A stretch of DNA of 23,888 nt, taken from positions 1-23,888 of the forward strand of contig CAKZHZ010000038.1 in NCBI GenBank assembly GCA_936928855.1, written 5' to 3'. The notes under the pieces are model-generated. The model was not told where the DNA came from and ran no database searches. It saw only the letters and a list, made by a program, of their open reading frames with translations. This document shows, one piece after another, positions 6,925 through 13,958 of the stretch. The translations under genes were made by a program, and so were the position numbers. Numbering within the stretch: position 1 is the first letter of the stretch; every line of letters starts with the position of its first letter. The stretch is from an uncultured Polycyclovorans sp. GTDB taxonomy: Bacteria > Pseudomonadota > Gammaproteobacteria > Nevskiales > Nevskiaceae.

Positions 6925-8289
6925 TTACTTGATGGCCATCCGCTGCACCGAGCCGGTGCTGAAGTGGTCGATATCCCAGTCGACCTCTTCGATCATCGGC
7001 TCCTCGTTGGACAGTTCCATCACCAGATAGCGGTTGGCCTGGAGGTCGTACACCGTCGCGCCGGCCGGGCCGACCGCCTTCAGCCACGGCAGCATGATCG
7101 GGTGGTACTCCTGAACGCGCCACAACTGGTCACGACCATCGTAGATATCCACCGCCAGGATGCTCCAGGTGTCCTCGTCGATGTAGAAGGTCCGGCGCTT
7201 GTACTGGTGCGCGGTGCCTTCCTTGAGCTGTGAATCCAGCACCCACACCCGGCGACGCTCGTAGCGGGTCAGATCCTGGTTGAGGTGTCCGCGCTGGGCG
7301 ATGTCGTCGTACTCCAGGGTGCTGTCCAGCAACTTGTAGGCGTTGTACGGCATGAACATCTCGCGCTTGCCGACAATATTCCAGGTGTAGCGGTCGGACG
7401 CGCCGTTGAACGAATCGAGCTGGTCGTTGGTGCGAAGCCCATCAGCACCGGTGCCCGGGTTGTCGTAGGCCACGCTGGGGGCACGACGGATGCGACGTTG
7501 ACCCGGGTTGTACAACCAGGCGCGGCGGGCTTCCTTGACCTGATCCATGGTCTCGTGCACCAGCGTCACGTTGCCGGTCTGACGGGCAGGTGCCGTGGTG
7601 AACTGCAGAAAGTAGATGATGACGTTGTTGAGATTCGCCGCAGTGGCGCTGCGGAAGTTGTAGTGGAACCGCACGTCTTCACGAATCTTGTAGGGCTGGA
7701 AAGCCCCATTGGTCTGCACGGCCAGCTGGATGTTGTAGCGACGCAGGCCTTCGCCACGGAAGCGCACCTTGTGGTTCCAGATGACCTCCTTGCCCGATTT
7801 CGGAATCGGGAACGGAATGCCGATGGCAGCGTCCACCAGCGACTCCCCGTCATTTTCCAACGTCGCCGTCACCGCATTTTTTGCCGTGGCTTCGTAAACG
7901 AAATCGGGAGCGTTGCCGGTACGCCGGGTCGGATACACCGGCATCTTGTACGAATCGGCAAATTTCTCGATCAGCGTGATCTGCCCCGGAGTCAGATAGT
8001 CGCGATACTCCGCGAGGTTGTCCTTGGTGATGGTGAACAGCGGCTTGTCGTTGCTAACGGAGGGGTAGCTCGCCGGCAGGCGTTCCTGGCCGGCGGCCGG
8101 GCGCTCCTTGATCAGCCCGCCTTCCCACGCCGGGATACTGCCGTCTGCGTTCGCGGCCCGCTCCGCGCCCAGCGGGGTCAGGTCCTTCTGCAGACGCCCG
8201 GCCTCCTCGGCCGAAACCTTGGCGTGCAGCGGCGCCGTCATCGCGGCGGACAGGGCAAGGCCGAGGGCCCAGCGTGATTTGTGAAACAT
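6925..8289 (-). CDS. DUF1329 exported protein, copy B
   Basis: Second copy of the DUF1329 family, 454 residues, with a signal peptide (MFHKSRWALGLALSAAM, predicted cleavage after LHA). It shares with copy A the blocks MPVYPTRRTGNAPDFVYEAT, LENDGESLVDA, AWLYNPGQRRIRRAP and DIYDGRD. Differences concentrate in the signal peptide and residues 30-110. The ATG at 8289 is chosen over one at 8295 because GGAGG lies 7 nt from 8289 but only 1 nt from 8295. The gene is divergent from the ilvB-like gene; a 21-bp inverted repeat (8359-8379) lies about 70 nt upstream. A strong terminator follows. The tandem paralogues suggest gene duplication, or a pair that works together on an envelope or lipid-transport task; the function is inferred only from context. 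Confidence 0.9.
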   Translation of the reverse strand: MFHKSRWALGLALSAAMTAPLHAKVSAEEAGRLQKDLTPLGAERAANADGSIPAWEGGLIKERPAAGQERLPASYPSVSNDKPLFTITKDNLAEYRDYLTPGQITLIEKFADSYKMPVYPTRRTGNAPDFVYEATAKNAVTATLENDGESLVDAAIGIPFPIPKSGKEVIWNHKVRFRGEGLRRYNIQLAVQTNGAFQPYKIREDVRFHYNFRSATAANLNNVIIYFLQFTTAPARQTGNVTLVHETMDQVKEARRAWLYNPGQRRIRRAPSVAYDNPGTGADGLRTNDQLDSFNGASDRYTWNIVGKREMFMPYNAYKLLDSTLEYDDIAQRGHLNQDLTRYERRRVWVLDSQLKEGTAHQYKRRTFYIDEDTWSILAVDIYDGRDQLWRVQEYHPIMLPWLKAVGPAGATVYDLQANRYLVMELSNEEPMIEEVDWDIDHFSTGSVQRMAIK

Positions 8290-8328
8290 TCGCATTCCTC
8301 CCGGGAACGTTCGTGTAGATGTTGTGAA

Positions 8329-8345
8329 GACCCAGTGTCAGGGTC
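8329..8345. promoter_or_regulatory. Short inverted repeat upstream of DUF1329 copy B
   Basis: GACCC and GGGTC arms separated by 7 bp, about 40 nt upstream of the DUF1329 copy B start, in its presumed promoter or 5' leader. The arms are only 5 bp long, so chance is possible. Confidence 0.3.
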
Positions 8346-8358
8346 CTATGTTCAGTAT

Positions 8359-8379
8359 TTCAGATGACCGGTATCTGAA
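8359..8379. promoter_or_regulatory. Candidate operator: 7+7 bp inverted repeat in divergent region
   Basis: TTCAGAT and ATCTGAA are separated by 7 bp. The repeat is AT-richer than its surroundings and sits between the divergent DUF1329 copy B and ilvB-like genes, 49 bp upstream of the ilvB -35 box. The perfect symmetry and location suggest a binding site for a dimeric regulator. It does not contain the T-N11-A core at its axis expected for the LysR protein encoded nearby. Confidence 0.5.
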
Positions 8380-8427
8380 CCAGCCCGAACGGCGGCGCAG
8401 CGGGTGGGAAAATCACCCTGCCTGCCA

Positions 8428-8456
8428 TTGGTCCAGGACCTCGCGCGTGCTATAAA
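8428..8456 (+). promoter_or_regulatory. Probable sigma-70 promoter for the ilvB-like gene
   Basis: TTGGTC (8428-8433) and TATAAA (8451-8456) are separated by 17 bp. This places the transcript start near 8463 and supports the ATG at 8494 rather than an in-frame ATG at 8404, which would lie upstream of the promoter. Confidence 0.6.
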
Positions 8457-8493
8457 GGCGTGTTTCAGATTCGCTTTTTCTGCACTCGACATC

Positions 8494-10335
8494 ATGACGC
8501 CTTCGAAGAAACCGACCCATCCCCTTTCCGGCTCCAGTCTGAGCGGCGCCGAAATCGTCGTGCAGTTACTCGCCGACGAGGGGACGGATGTCGTCTTCGG
8601 CTACTCGGGTGGCGCCATTCTGCCGACCTATGACGCCATTTTTCGGTTCAACCGAGAGCACAAGCGCGCCGACGGCAGCGACCGCATGCCGCTGATCGTG
8701 CCGGCCAACGAGCAGGCCGCCGGCTTCATGGCCGCAGGCTACGCCCGCGCCTCCGGCAAGGTCGGCGTGTGCATGGTGACCTCCGGCCCCGGCGCCACCA
8801 ATACCGTTACCCCGGTGCGCGACTGCATGGCGGACTCCATCCCCATCGTGGTGATCTGCGGCCAGGTGCCGACCGCCGCCATCGGCAGCGACGGCTTCCA
8901 GGAAGCCCCCATCAGCTCGATCATGGGGCCCTGCGCCAAACACGTGTTCCTGGTGACCGACCCGGCAAAGCTCGAGGCCACCGTCCGTACTGCCTTCGAG
9001 ATTGCCCGTACCGGCCGCCCCGGACCGGTGGTGGTCGACATTCCCAAGGATGTTCAGAACGCCGCAGTGGCCTTCTATGGTGAGGGCCGCCTGCCGATGC
9101 CGGGCTATCGTGCGCGGCTTCGCGAAACCGAACGCCTGCAACTGAGCGACGCCGACTGCGATGGCTTCGCCGAACTGCTCGCGCAATCACGCCGCCCGCT
9201 GATCTACGCCGGCGGCGGCGTGCTTCACGGCGAGGCCTCCGAGGCGCTGCGCGGCTTCGCCCAGCGATTCGGCATCCCGGTCACCACCACGTTGATGGGG
9301 ATCGGCTGCTACGACACCACCGAACCGCACTGCCTGCACATGCTGGGCATGCATGGCACCGCCTATGCCAACTACGCGGTGGACGACTGCGACTTCCTGA
9401 TCGCCGTGGGCGCACGCTTTGACGACCGTGTGGCGGGCGTTCCGGCCAAGTTCGCGCCGCGGGCGAAGGCCATTGCCCACCTCGACATCGACGCCAGTGA
9501 GATCAACAAGGTCAAACAGGTGCACTGGCATCATCTGGGCAGGATGGACCGCGCACTGGACCGCCTGCGCAGCCACCTGGACGCAAAGGGCTTCGTACCG
9601 GATTACGCCGAGTGGCACGCCCATATCGCGGACCTGAAGGCGCGCTATGCGCTGAACTACGACCGCGCGTCCACCGCCATCCAGCCCTACGCCGTGATCG
9701 AGTCGATCAACCGCATCACCCGCGGCGAGGCCGTGGTTGCCACCGGTGTGGGCCAGCACCAGATGTGGGCAGCGCAATACTTCGACTTCAAGCATCCGCG
9801 CCTGTGGCTCACCTCCGGCTCCATGGGCACCATGGGGTTCGGCTTGCCGGCCGCCATCGGCGCCCAGTTCGCCCAGCCCGGGAAAGTGGTCATCGACATT
9901 GATGGCGATGCCTCCATCCGGATGAACCTGGGTGAGTTGGAGACCGTGACCACCTATAACCTCCCGGTGAAGGTGGTGGTGCTGAACAATTTCGGCGACG
10001 GCATGGTCAAGCAGTGGCAGCGGCTGTTCTTCGACAGCCGTTACTCGGCCTCCGACAAGAGCCTGCACCAGAAGGACTTCATCAAGGCCGCGGAAGCCGA
10101 CGGTTACAAGTTCGCCGTGCGCGTGGATCGCAAGGAGGATCTTGACCGGGTGGTGGCGGATTTCGTCGCCTTCGAAGGTCCGGCGTTCCTCGAAGTGATC
10201 ATCGATCCCGATGCGGGGGTGTACCCGATGGTGGGTCCGGGCATGAGCTATGACCAGATGATCACCGGCGACTGGATCCCCACTCGCGACAGCCAGGCAC
10301 CGGTGGAAAAGGTCGACAAGGCCGATCTCTTCTGA
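8494..10335 (+). CDS. ilvB: Acetolactate synthase large (catalytic) subunit, eukaryote/cyanobacteria-like form
   Basis: This ThDP- and FAD-dependent enzyme condenses pyruvate to acetolactate (valine/leucine branch) or pyruvate with 2-oxobutyrate (isoleucine branch). Its 613 residues show the full three-domain plan: N-terminal ThDP domain with catalytic Glu73 (ANEQAAGFMAAGYARASG), the VTSGPGATNTVTP and SGRPGPVVVD-like blocks, a central FAD domain (GVRFDDR-like AVGARFDDRVAG), and the C-terminal ThDP domain with VGQHQMWAAQY and LNNFGDGMVKQWQ. The cofactor motif reads GDAS (about 471-474) as in yeast Ilv2, not GDGS, and the usual GYPGG reads GYSGG at 36-40. No clear Shine-Dalgarno precedes 8494; the promoter position fixes the start. 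It lies divergent from, and about 5 kb away from, its regulatory subunit ilvN. It could alternatively be a second isozyme. Confidence 0.88.
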   Translation: MTPSKKPTHPLSGSSLSGAEIVVQLLADEGTDVVFGYSGGAILPTYDAIFRFNREHKRADGSDRMPLIVPANEQAAGFMAAGYARASGKVGVCMVTSGPGATNTVTPVRDCMADSIPIVVICGQVPTAAIGSDGFQEAPISSIMGPCAKHVFLVTDPAKLEATVRTAFEIARTGRPGPVVVDIPKDVQNAAVAFYGEGRLPMPGYRARLRETERLQLSDADCDGFAELLAQSRRPLIYAGGGVLHGEASEALRGFAQRFGIPVTTTLMGIGCYDTTEPHCLHMLGMHGTAYANYAVDDCDFLIAVGARFDDRVAGVPAKFAPRAKAIAHLDIDASEINKVKQVHWHHLGRMDRALDRLRSHLDAKGFVPDYAEWHAHIADLKARYALNYDRASTAIQPYAVIESINRITRGEAVVATGVGQHQMWAAQYFDFKHPRLWLTSGSMGTMGFGLPAAIGAQFAQPGKVVIDIDGDASIRMNLGELETVTTYNLPVKVVVLNNFGDGMVKQWQRLFFDSRYSASDKSLHQKDFIKAAEADGYKFAVRVDRKEDLDRVVADFVAFEGPAFLEVIIDPDAGVYPMVGPGMSYDQMITGDWIPTRDSQAPVEKVDKADLF

Positions 10336-10336
10336 G

Positions 10337-11221
10337 ATGAAGCGAAGGCTGCCCAAGCTCTCAACGCTCGACAGCTTTCGCATCGCCGCCGCCGAGGGCA
10401 GTTTCAAGGCTGCCGCCGAGGTGCTGCATCTCACGCCCTCGGCGGTGAGTCACCAGATCCGGCGCCCGGAAACCGAGCTGGGCGTCACCCTGTTCGAGCG
10501 ACGCGTGCGGCAGCTGCACCTGACCCCGGCAGGTCGCAGCTATGCCGACGCGATTGATCGCGCCTTCGCCCTCATCGCCGATGCCACCCGTCAGCTCCAG
10601 GCCGATCAGGGCCACGAGCGGCTGACCCTCACGCTCGGAAGCTTCGTGGCCGATGAGTGGGTCCTGCCGCACCTGGCCGCGTTCACCACGGCCCATCCCG
10701 AAATCGACCTCCGGCTGGACACGGCACAGAAGTCCCGCGACCTGCAGCGCGAGGATGTCGACGTTGCCCTGCGCTTTGGGCGGGGCCGCTGGCCGGGAGT
10801 CGCCGCCCTGCACCTGCTGGATGTGTTCGCGGTCCCGGTGGTCAGCCCCGGCCTGTATCGCGGCGGGCATGATCTCGCCAGCCTGGCGGCCTTGCCCCGC
10901 CTGCAGTCCACCGCCGTCCCCAACGCCTGGGATCAGTGGGCCCGACGGATGAACGTGACGCTGCCGGCCGCGCGCAGTGAAGTCTGGGTGGACAGCTATC
11001 TGGCGCTGCTCCAGGCAGCCCACCGCGGAGTGGGGGTTGCGCTGGGGCTGCGACCCTTGATCGACGCCTGGCTGGCCGATCAACGCCTCATCACCCCCTG
11101 GGAGGGCACGCGCGAGCCCGCTGCCGGCTACTGGCTGGTGCACCGGCCCGGCGAGGCAGATCGTCCCGGCATCATCGCCCTGCGGGCCTGGCTTCAGCAG
11201 CTGCTACCGCGCAATAGATGA
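10337..11221 (+). CDS. LysR-family transcriptional regulator, GcvA-like
   Basis: A 294-residue DNA-binding regulator. The winged helix-turn-helix occupies residues 8-67 (SFKAAAEVLHLTPSAVSHQIRRPETELGVTLFERR); the usual RLE of the recognition region is RPE here. The remainder is a LysR substrate-binding domain of the GcvA/AmpR type (LPHLAAFTTAHPEIDLRLDT; DVDVALRFGRGRWPG). Only one base separates its ATG from the ilvB stop, so it is almost certainly transcribed with ilvB. LysR regulators often control neighbouring genes, and IlvY and IlvR are known LysR regulators of ilv genes, but this one belongs to a different subgroup. The target and effector are unknown. Confidence 0.9.
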   Translation: MKRRLPKLSTLDSFRIAAAEGSFKAAAEVLHLTPSAVSHQIRRPETELGVTLFERRVRQLHLTPAGRSYADAIDRAFALIADATRQLQADQGHERLTLTLGSFVADEWVLPHLAAFTTAHPEIDLRLDTAQKSRDLQREDVDVALRFGRGRWPGVAALHLLDVFAVPVVSPGLYRGGHDLASLAALPRLQSTAVPNAWDQWARRMNVTLPAARSEVWVDSYLALLQAAHRGVGVALGLRPLIDAWLADQRLITPWEGTREPAAGYWLVHRPGEADRPGIIALRAWLQQLLPRNR

Positions 11222-11254
11222 ATTTTAGTCACCTATAACTGCTGAAATCATCGT

Positions 11255-11283
11255 TTGTCGCCGCCGCACCTCATTCCTAGCAT
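11255..11283 (+). promoter_or_regulatory. Possible sigma-70 promoter for the alpha/beta hydrolase
   Basis: TTGTCG (11255-11260) and TAGCAT (11278-11283) are spaced 17 bp apart, 33 nt upstream of the hydrolase ATG, in the short gap after the LysR gene. Confidence 0.4.
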
Positions 11284-11315
11284 CAGCGCATCCTGCCCTG
11301 GCAAGGAGTGACGCC

Positions 11316-12251
11316 ATGAACCGATGCCTCAACCTTCCCGCCTCCCCTGACCTGCCGCTGTTGCACGATGCCGTTGAACGTCGGCTGCTGCCCAGCCCCC
11401 TGGTCGAAACGCATGCCGTGCACTGCACTGATGGCCGCGTCCTGGATGCACGCGTGTTCCGCCCCCTGGGATCGCTTCACGGCGCCGTGTTGATCGGTGG
11501 CGCCACTGGCGTTCCACAACGCTTCTATGGCCCTTATGCCCGTTGGCTGGCCGCTCAGGGGTTGCTGACGCTGACGTTCGACTATCGCGGCATTCGCGGC
11601 TCCCGCATCACCCCCCTTCGCGACGATCCCGCCCGCATGCGCGACTGGGGGTCCCACGACCTCCCCGCCGCACTCGATCACCTGCACCAGCTCGCTCCGA
11701 CCCTGCCCATCGGCTACATCGGCCACAGCGTGGGGGGCCAGATGCTGGGCCTGATGCCCAATCACGCCCTTATCCACCGCGCCGTCATGCTTGCCAGTGG
11801 TTTCGGCTACTGGGGCAACATGGCGCCGCTGTACGGCACCATGGTCCGTGCATTGGTCGGGGGACTGGGTCCGATGCTGTACCGCCGACTCGGCTATGCC
11901 CCCAACGCCCGTATCGGCTGGGGCGAGGATCTGCCGCGTGGCGTCGCCGCAGACTGGTTCAGCTGGTGCCAACGACCCGACTACTTCGCCGAACTGTTGC
12001 GGGAACAGGGCCGCGAGCGGTTTGACGATGTCCACCAGCCCATCCTGTCGCTGGGGTTCCGCGACGATCCCATCGCCACCGAACGCAACATCGATGCACA
12101 GCTGCAGTTGTACACCGCTGCGGACGTGACCCGCCGCATCCTGCATCCACGCGAAGTCGGCCTGCGACGCATCGGCCACCTTCATTTTTTCTCACCGCAG
12201 ATGCCGGAACGGTTGTGGCGCCTGCCGCTGTCGTTCCTGCTGGAGTCCTGA
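11316..12251 (+). CDS. Alpha/beta-fold hydrolase (serine hydrolase, substrate unknown)
   Basis: A 311-residue cytoplasmic-looking hydrolase without a signal peptide. The nucleophile elbow GHSVGG gives Ser138; the probable acid is Asp251 (GFRDDPIA) and the probable base is His288 (RIGHLHFF), in the correct order for the fold. The TFDYRGIRGS block near 87-96 and the overall length fit the COG4757-type predicted alpha/beta hydrolases, often esterase- or lipase-like, whose substrates are mostly unknown. The ATG at 11316 has AAGGAG 7 nt upstream. The gene stands between the LysR regulator and a crotonase-fold gene on the same strand, with 95-nt gaps on each side, so it is probably expressed on its own. 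Confidence 0.85.
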   Translation: MNRCLNLPASPDLPLLHDAVERRLLPSPLVETHAVHCTDGRVLDARVFRPLGSLHGAVLIGGATGVPQRFYGPYARWLAAQGLLTLTFDYRGIRGSRITPLRDDPARMRDWGSHDLPAALDHLHQLAPTLPIGYIGHSVGGQMLGLMPNHALIHRAVMLASGFGYWGNMAPLYGTMVRALVGGLGPMLYRRLGYAPNARIGWGEDLPRGVAADWFSWCQRPDYFAELLREQGRERFDDVHQPILSLGFRDDPIATERNIDAQLQLYTAADVTRRILHPREVGLRRIGHLHFFSPQMPERLWRLPLSFLLES

Positions 12252-12347
12252 ACGGCCGGGAGGGGTAACCAGCAGTACACGCGACGCTGTGGCACCCTTG
12301 CGCATCGCGCCCCAAGCGCCATCCCTTTCCTATCCCGAGAGCCGCCC

Positions 12348-13112
12348 ATGAGCGATATCCTGATCGAGCACGCCGACCGCGTGACCACCCTGCGTTTCAA
12401 TCGACCCGACAAGAAGAATGCCCTCACCGGGCCGATGTACGACGCCCTGGCCGATGCCATCCGTGCCGCCAACGACAACCCCGATGTACGCGTGCTGCTG
12501 CTGGCCGGACAGCCGGAGTGTTTCACCGCCGGCAACGACATGGGCGACTTTCTCAATAACCCGCCCAGCAGCACCGATACGCCGGTGTCGCGCTTCATGC
12601 AGGCGTTGTTCGCGTTCGAGAAACCCGTGGTCGCCGCTCCCTGCGGCATCGCCGTCGGTGTTGGCGTCACCCTGCTCCTGCACTGTGACGTGGTGTACTG
12701 CGGCGAAAAAACCAAGCTCAGCATGCCCTTTGCATCCCTCGGATTCTGCCCGGAGTACGGCGCCACCTACCTGTTGCCGCGCATGATGGGCCACCAGCGT
12801 GCCGCTGAGCTGGTGATGACCGGCGAACCGTTCACCGCCCAGCATGCCCACGCTGTAGGCCTGGTCAATGCCGTGCTGCCGAACGCAGAGGTGGAAGCCC
12901 ATGCCCGCTCCAAGGCGCTGCAGATGGCTGCACTGCCTCCCAATGCCATGAAGGTGACCAAGATGTTGATGCGCAAGTGGCGATATCCGCAGGTCGCCGA
13001 AGCCATCGAGGAAGAAGGCAGCCACTTCATGCCCATGCTGAAGATGCCGGAAGCGCGTGAGGCCTTCACGGCATTTGCAGAGAAGCGCAAGCCGGACTTC
13101 TCCCGGTTCTGA
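12348..13112 (+). CDS. Crotonase-fold enzyme, probably delta3-delta2-enoyl-CoA isomerase-like
   Basis: A 254-residue member of the enoyl-CoA hydratase/isomerase superfamily. The oxyanion-hole segment ECFTAGNDMGDF (57-68) and the GIAVGVGVTLLLHCDVVY segment (100-117) are clear. By alignment to rat mitochondrial hydratase, the two catalytic glutamates (E144, E164) are replaced by Thr108 and Phe128. A glutamate at 136 (LGFCPEYGAT) sits where the peroxisomal isomerases (ECI2/yeast Eci1 type) carry their catalytic Glu. The protein is therefore more likely to shift a 3-enoyl double bond to position 2 than to hydrate, which fits degradation of unsaturated fatty acids by the fadBA products encoded further right. 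The start has only a weak ribosome site (GAGAG). A GCGA-looped hairpin follows the gene. Confidence 0.85.
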   Translation: MSDILIEHADRVTTLRFNRPDKKNALTGPMYDALADAIRAANDNPDVRVLLLAGQPECFTAGNDMGDFLNNPPSSTDTPVSRFMQALFAFEKPVVAAPCGIAVGVGVTLLLHCDVVYCGEKTKLSMPFASLGFCPEYGATYLLPRMMGHQRAAELVMTGEPFTAQHAHAVGLVNAVLPNAEVEAHARSKALQMAALPPNAMKVTKMLMRKWRYPQVAEAIEEEGSHFMPMLKMPEAREAFTAFAEKRKPDFSRF

Positions 13113-13122
13113 GCCGTCCAAA

Positions 13123-13150
13123 GCAGACGGGGTGGCGACACCCCGTCTGC
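13123..13150. terminator. Strong hairpin between convergent genes (12-bp stem, GCGA loop)
   Basis: GCAGACGGGGTG and CACCCCGTCTGC pair perfectly around a GCGA tetraloop, 10 nt after the crotonase-gene stop and before the convergent panB. There is no T-run on the plus strand and only TTT on the minus strand, so termination may be factor-assisted. Confidence 0.6.
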
Positions 13151-13178
13151 GGCGCCCCGGCGCAAACACAGCGACCTC

Positions 13179-13194
13179 GCGACGCGATCGTCGC
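13179..13194. other. Small hairpin at the 3' end of panB
   Basis: GCGACG, a 4-base loop and CGTCGC, about 10 nt beyond the panB stop in the minus direction. Without a T-run it is only a weak terminator or end-protection candidate. Confidence 0.3.
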
Positions 13195-13204
13195 CGCTAC
13201 ACGG

Positions 13205-13951
13205 TCAGAAGCGCCGCGTCTCGACCGCAGTACGAAATGCCATGCCGGCCTGGGTGATGGCCTCTCCCATGTCCGCATACTGTCGCGAGAAGGGGGGCCA
13301 GCGATCCCCGAGCCTCAGCACATCGTTGATCACCAGAACCTGCCCGTCGCAGTCGGCGCCCGCGCCGATACCGATAGTGGGGACCGGTACGGCCTGCGTT
13401 ACCGCCCGACCGACAGCGTCCGGAACATGTTCCAGGACGATCATGAAAGCACCTGCTGCGGCGATGGCCTCCGCGTCGGCGCGAATGCGACCTGCATCGT
13501 CAGGTGTCACCCCGACCTGCCGGAAGCTGGCAGCGGTCTGGGGCGTCAACCCGGTATGCCCCACCACGTCAACCCCCTCCGCCACGAGGTGGCGGATGAC
13601 GTCCAACTTCGGACCTTCGAGCTTCACGCTGTCGGCGCCGGCCGCGAGCAGGCGGCGGGCACTGCGCAAGGCGCGGTCAGGATCTCGATCGCTGTCGAAT
13701 GGCAGGTCGCCGATGATGTGCGTGCCCGGCGCACCGCGACGCACACCGCCGATGTGGTACTCCATATGCTCCAGCGTCACCTCACGGGTGCTGCTGAAGC
13801 CCATTTCAACCATCCCCACCGTATCCCCCACCAACAACACCGGCACCCCCGCCCGCTCCAGCCGTTGCGCCACAGGCGTGGTGTAGGCGGTCAACACCGC
13901 GATCGGGCAACGGAACTTTCGTTTTCGCAGTGCCGCTGCACTCAACTTCAT
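13205..13951 (-). CDS. panB: 3-methyl-2-oxobutanoate hydroxymethyltransferase (short form)
   Basis: PanB transfers a hydroxymethyl group from methylene-tetrahydrofolate to 2-oxoisovalerate, the first step of pantothenate (coenzyme A) synthesis. The expected residues are all visible relative to E. coli: metal ligands Asp43 (LVGDTVGM) and Asp82 (GDLPF), Lys110 and Glu112 (VKLEG), His132 (GHTGL) and Glu174 (VLEHVP), then TIGIGAG. At 248 residues it is about 16 shorter than the E. coli enzyme. The ATG at 13951 is preceded by AGGAG about 10 nt upstream, inside the last codons of the glycosyltransferase gene; the gap between the two genes is 7 nt, so they form one transcription unit. No panC is present. 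It draws on the same intermediate as LeuA. Confidence 0.93.
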   Translation of the reverse strand: MKLSAAALRKRKFRCPIAVLTAYTTPVAQRLERAGVPVLLVGDTVGMVEMGFSSTREVTLEHMEYHIGGVRRGAPGTHIIGDLPFDSDRDPDRALRSARRLLAAGADSVKLEGPKLDVIRHLVAEGVDVVGHTGLTPQTAASFRQVGVTPDDAGRIRADAEAIAAAGAFMIVLEHVPDAVGRAVTQAVPVPTIGIGAGADCDGQVLVINDVLRLGDRWPPFSRQYADMGEAITQAGMAFRTAVETRRF

Positions 13952-13958
13952 GCCGAGT

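Noticed and set aside
8359..8379. Inverted repeat as a binding site of the neighbouring LysR protein
   Set aside because: The T-N11-A core expected for LysR boxes is not met about the axis of symmetry, so I list it only as an operator for an unknown regulator.
8404..8493. In-frame upstream ATG extending the ilvB-like protein by 30 residues
   Set aside because: It lies upstream of a good promoter (TTGGTC-17-TATAAA), and the extension has no resemblance to the family.
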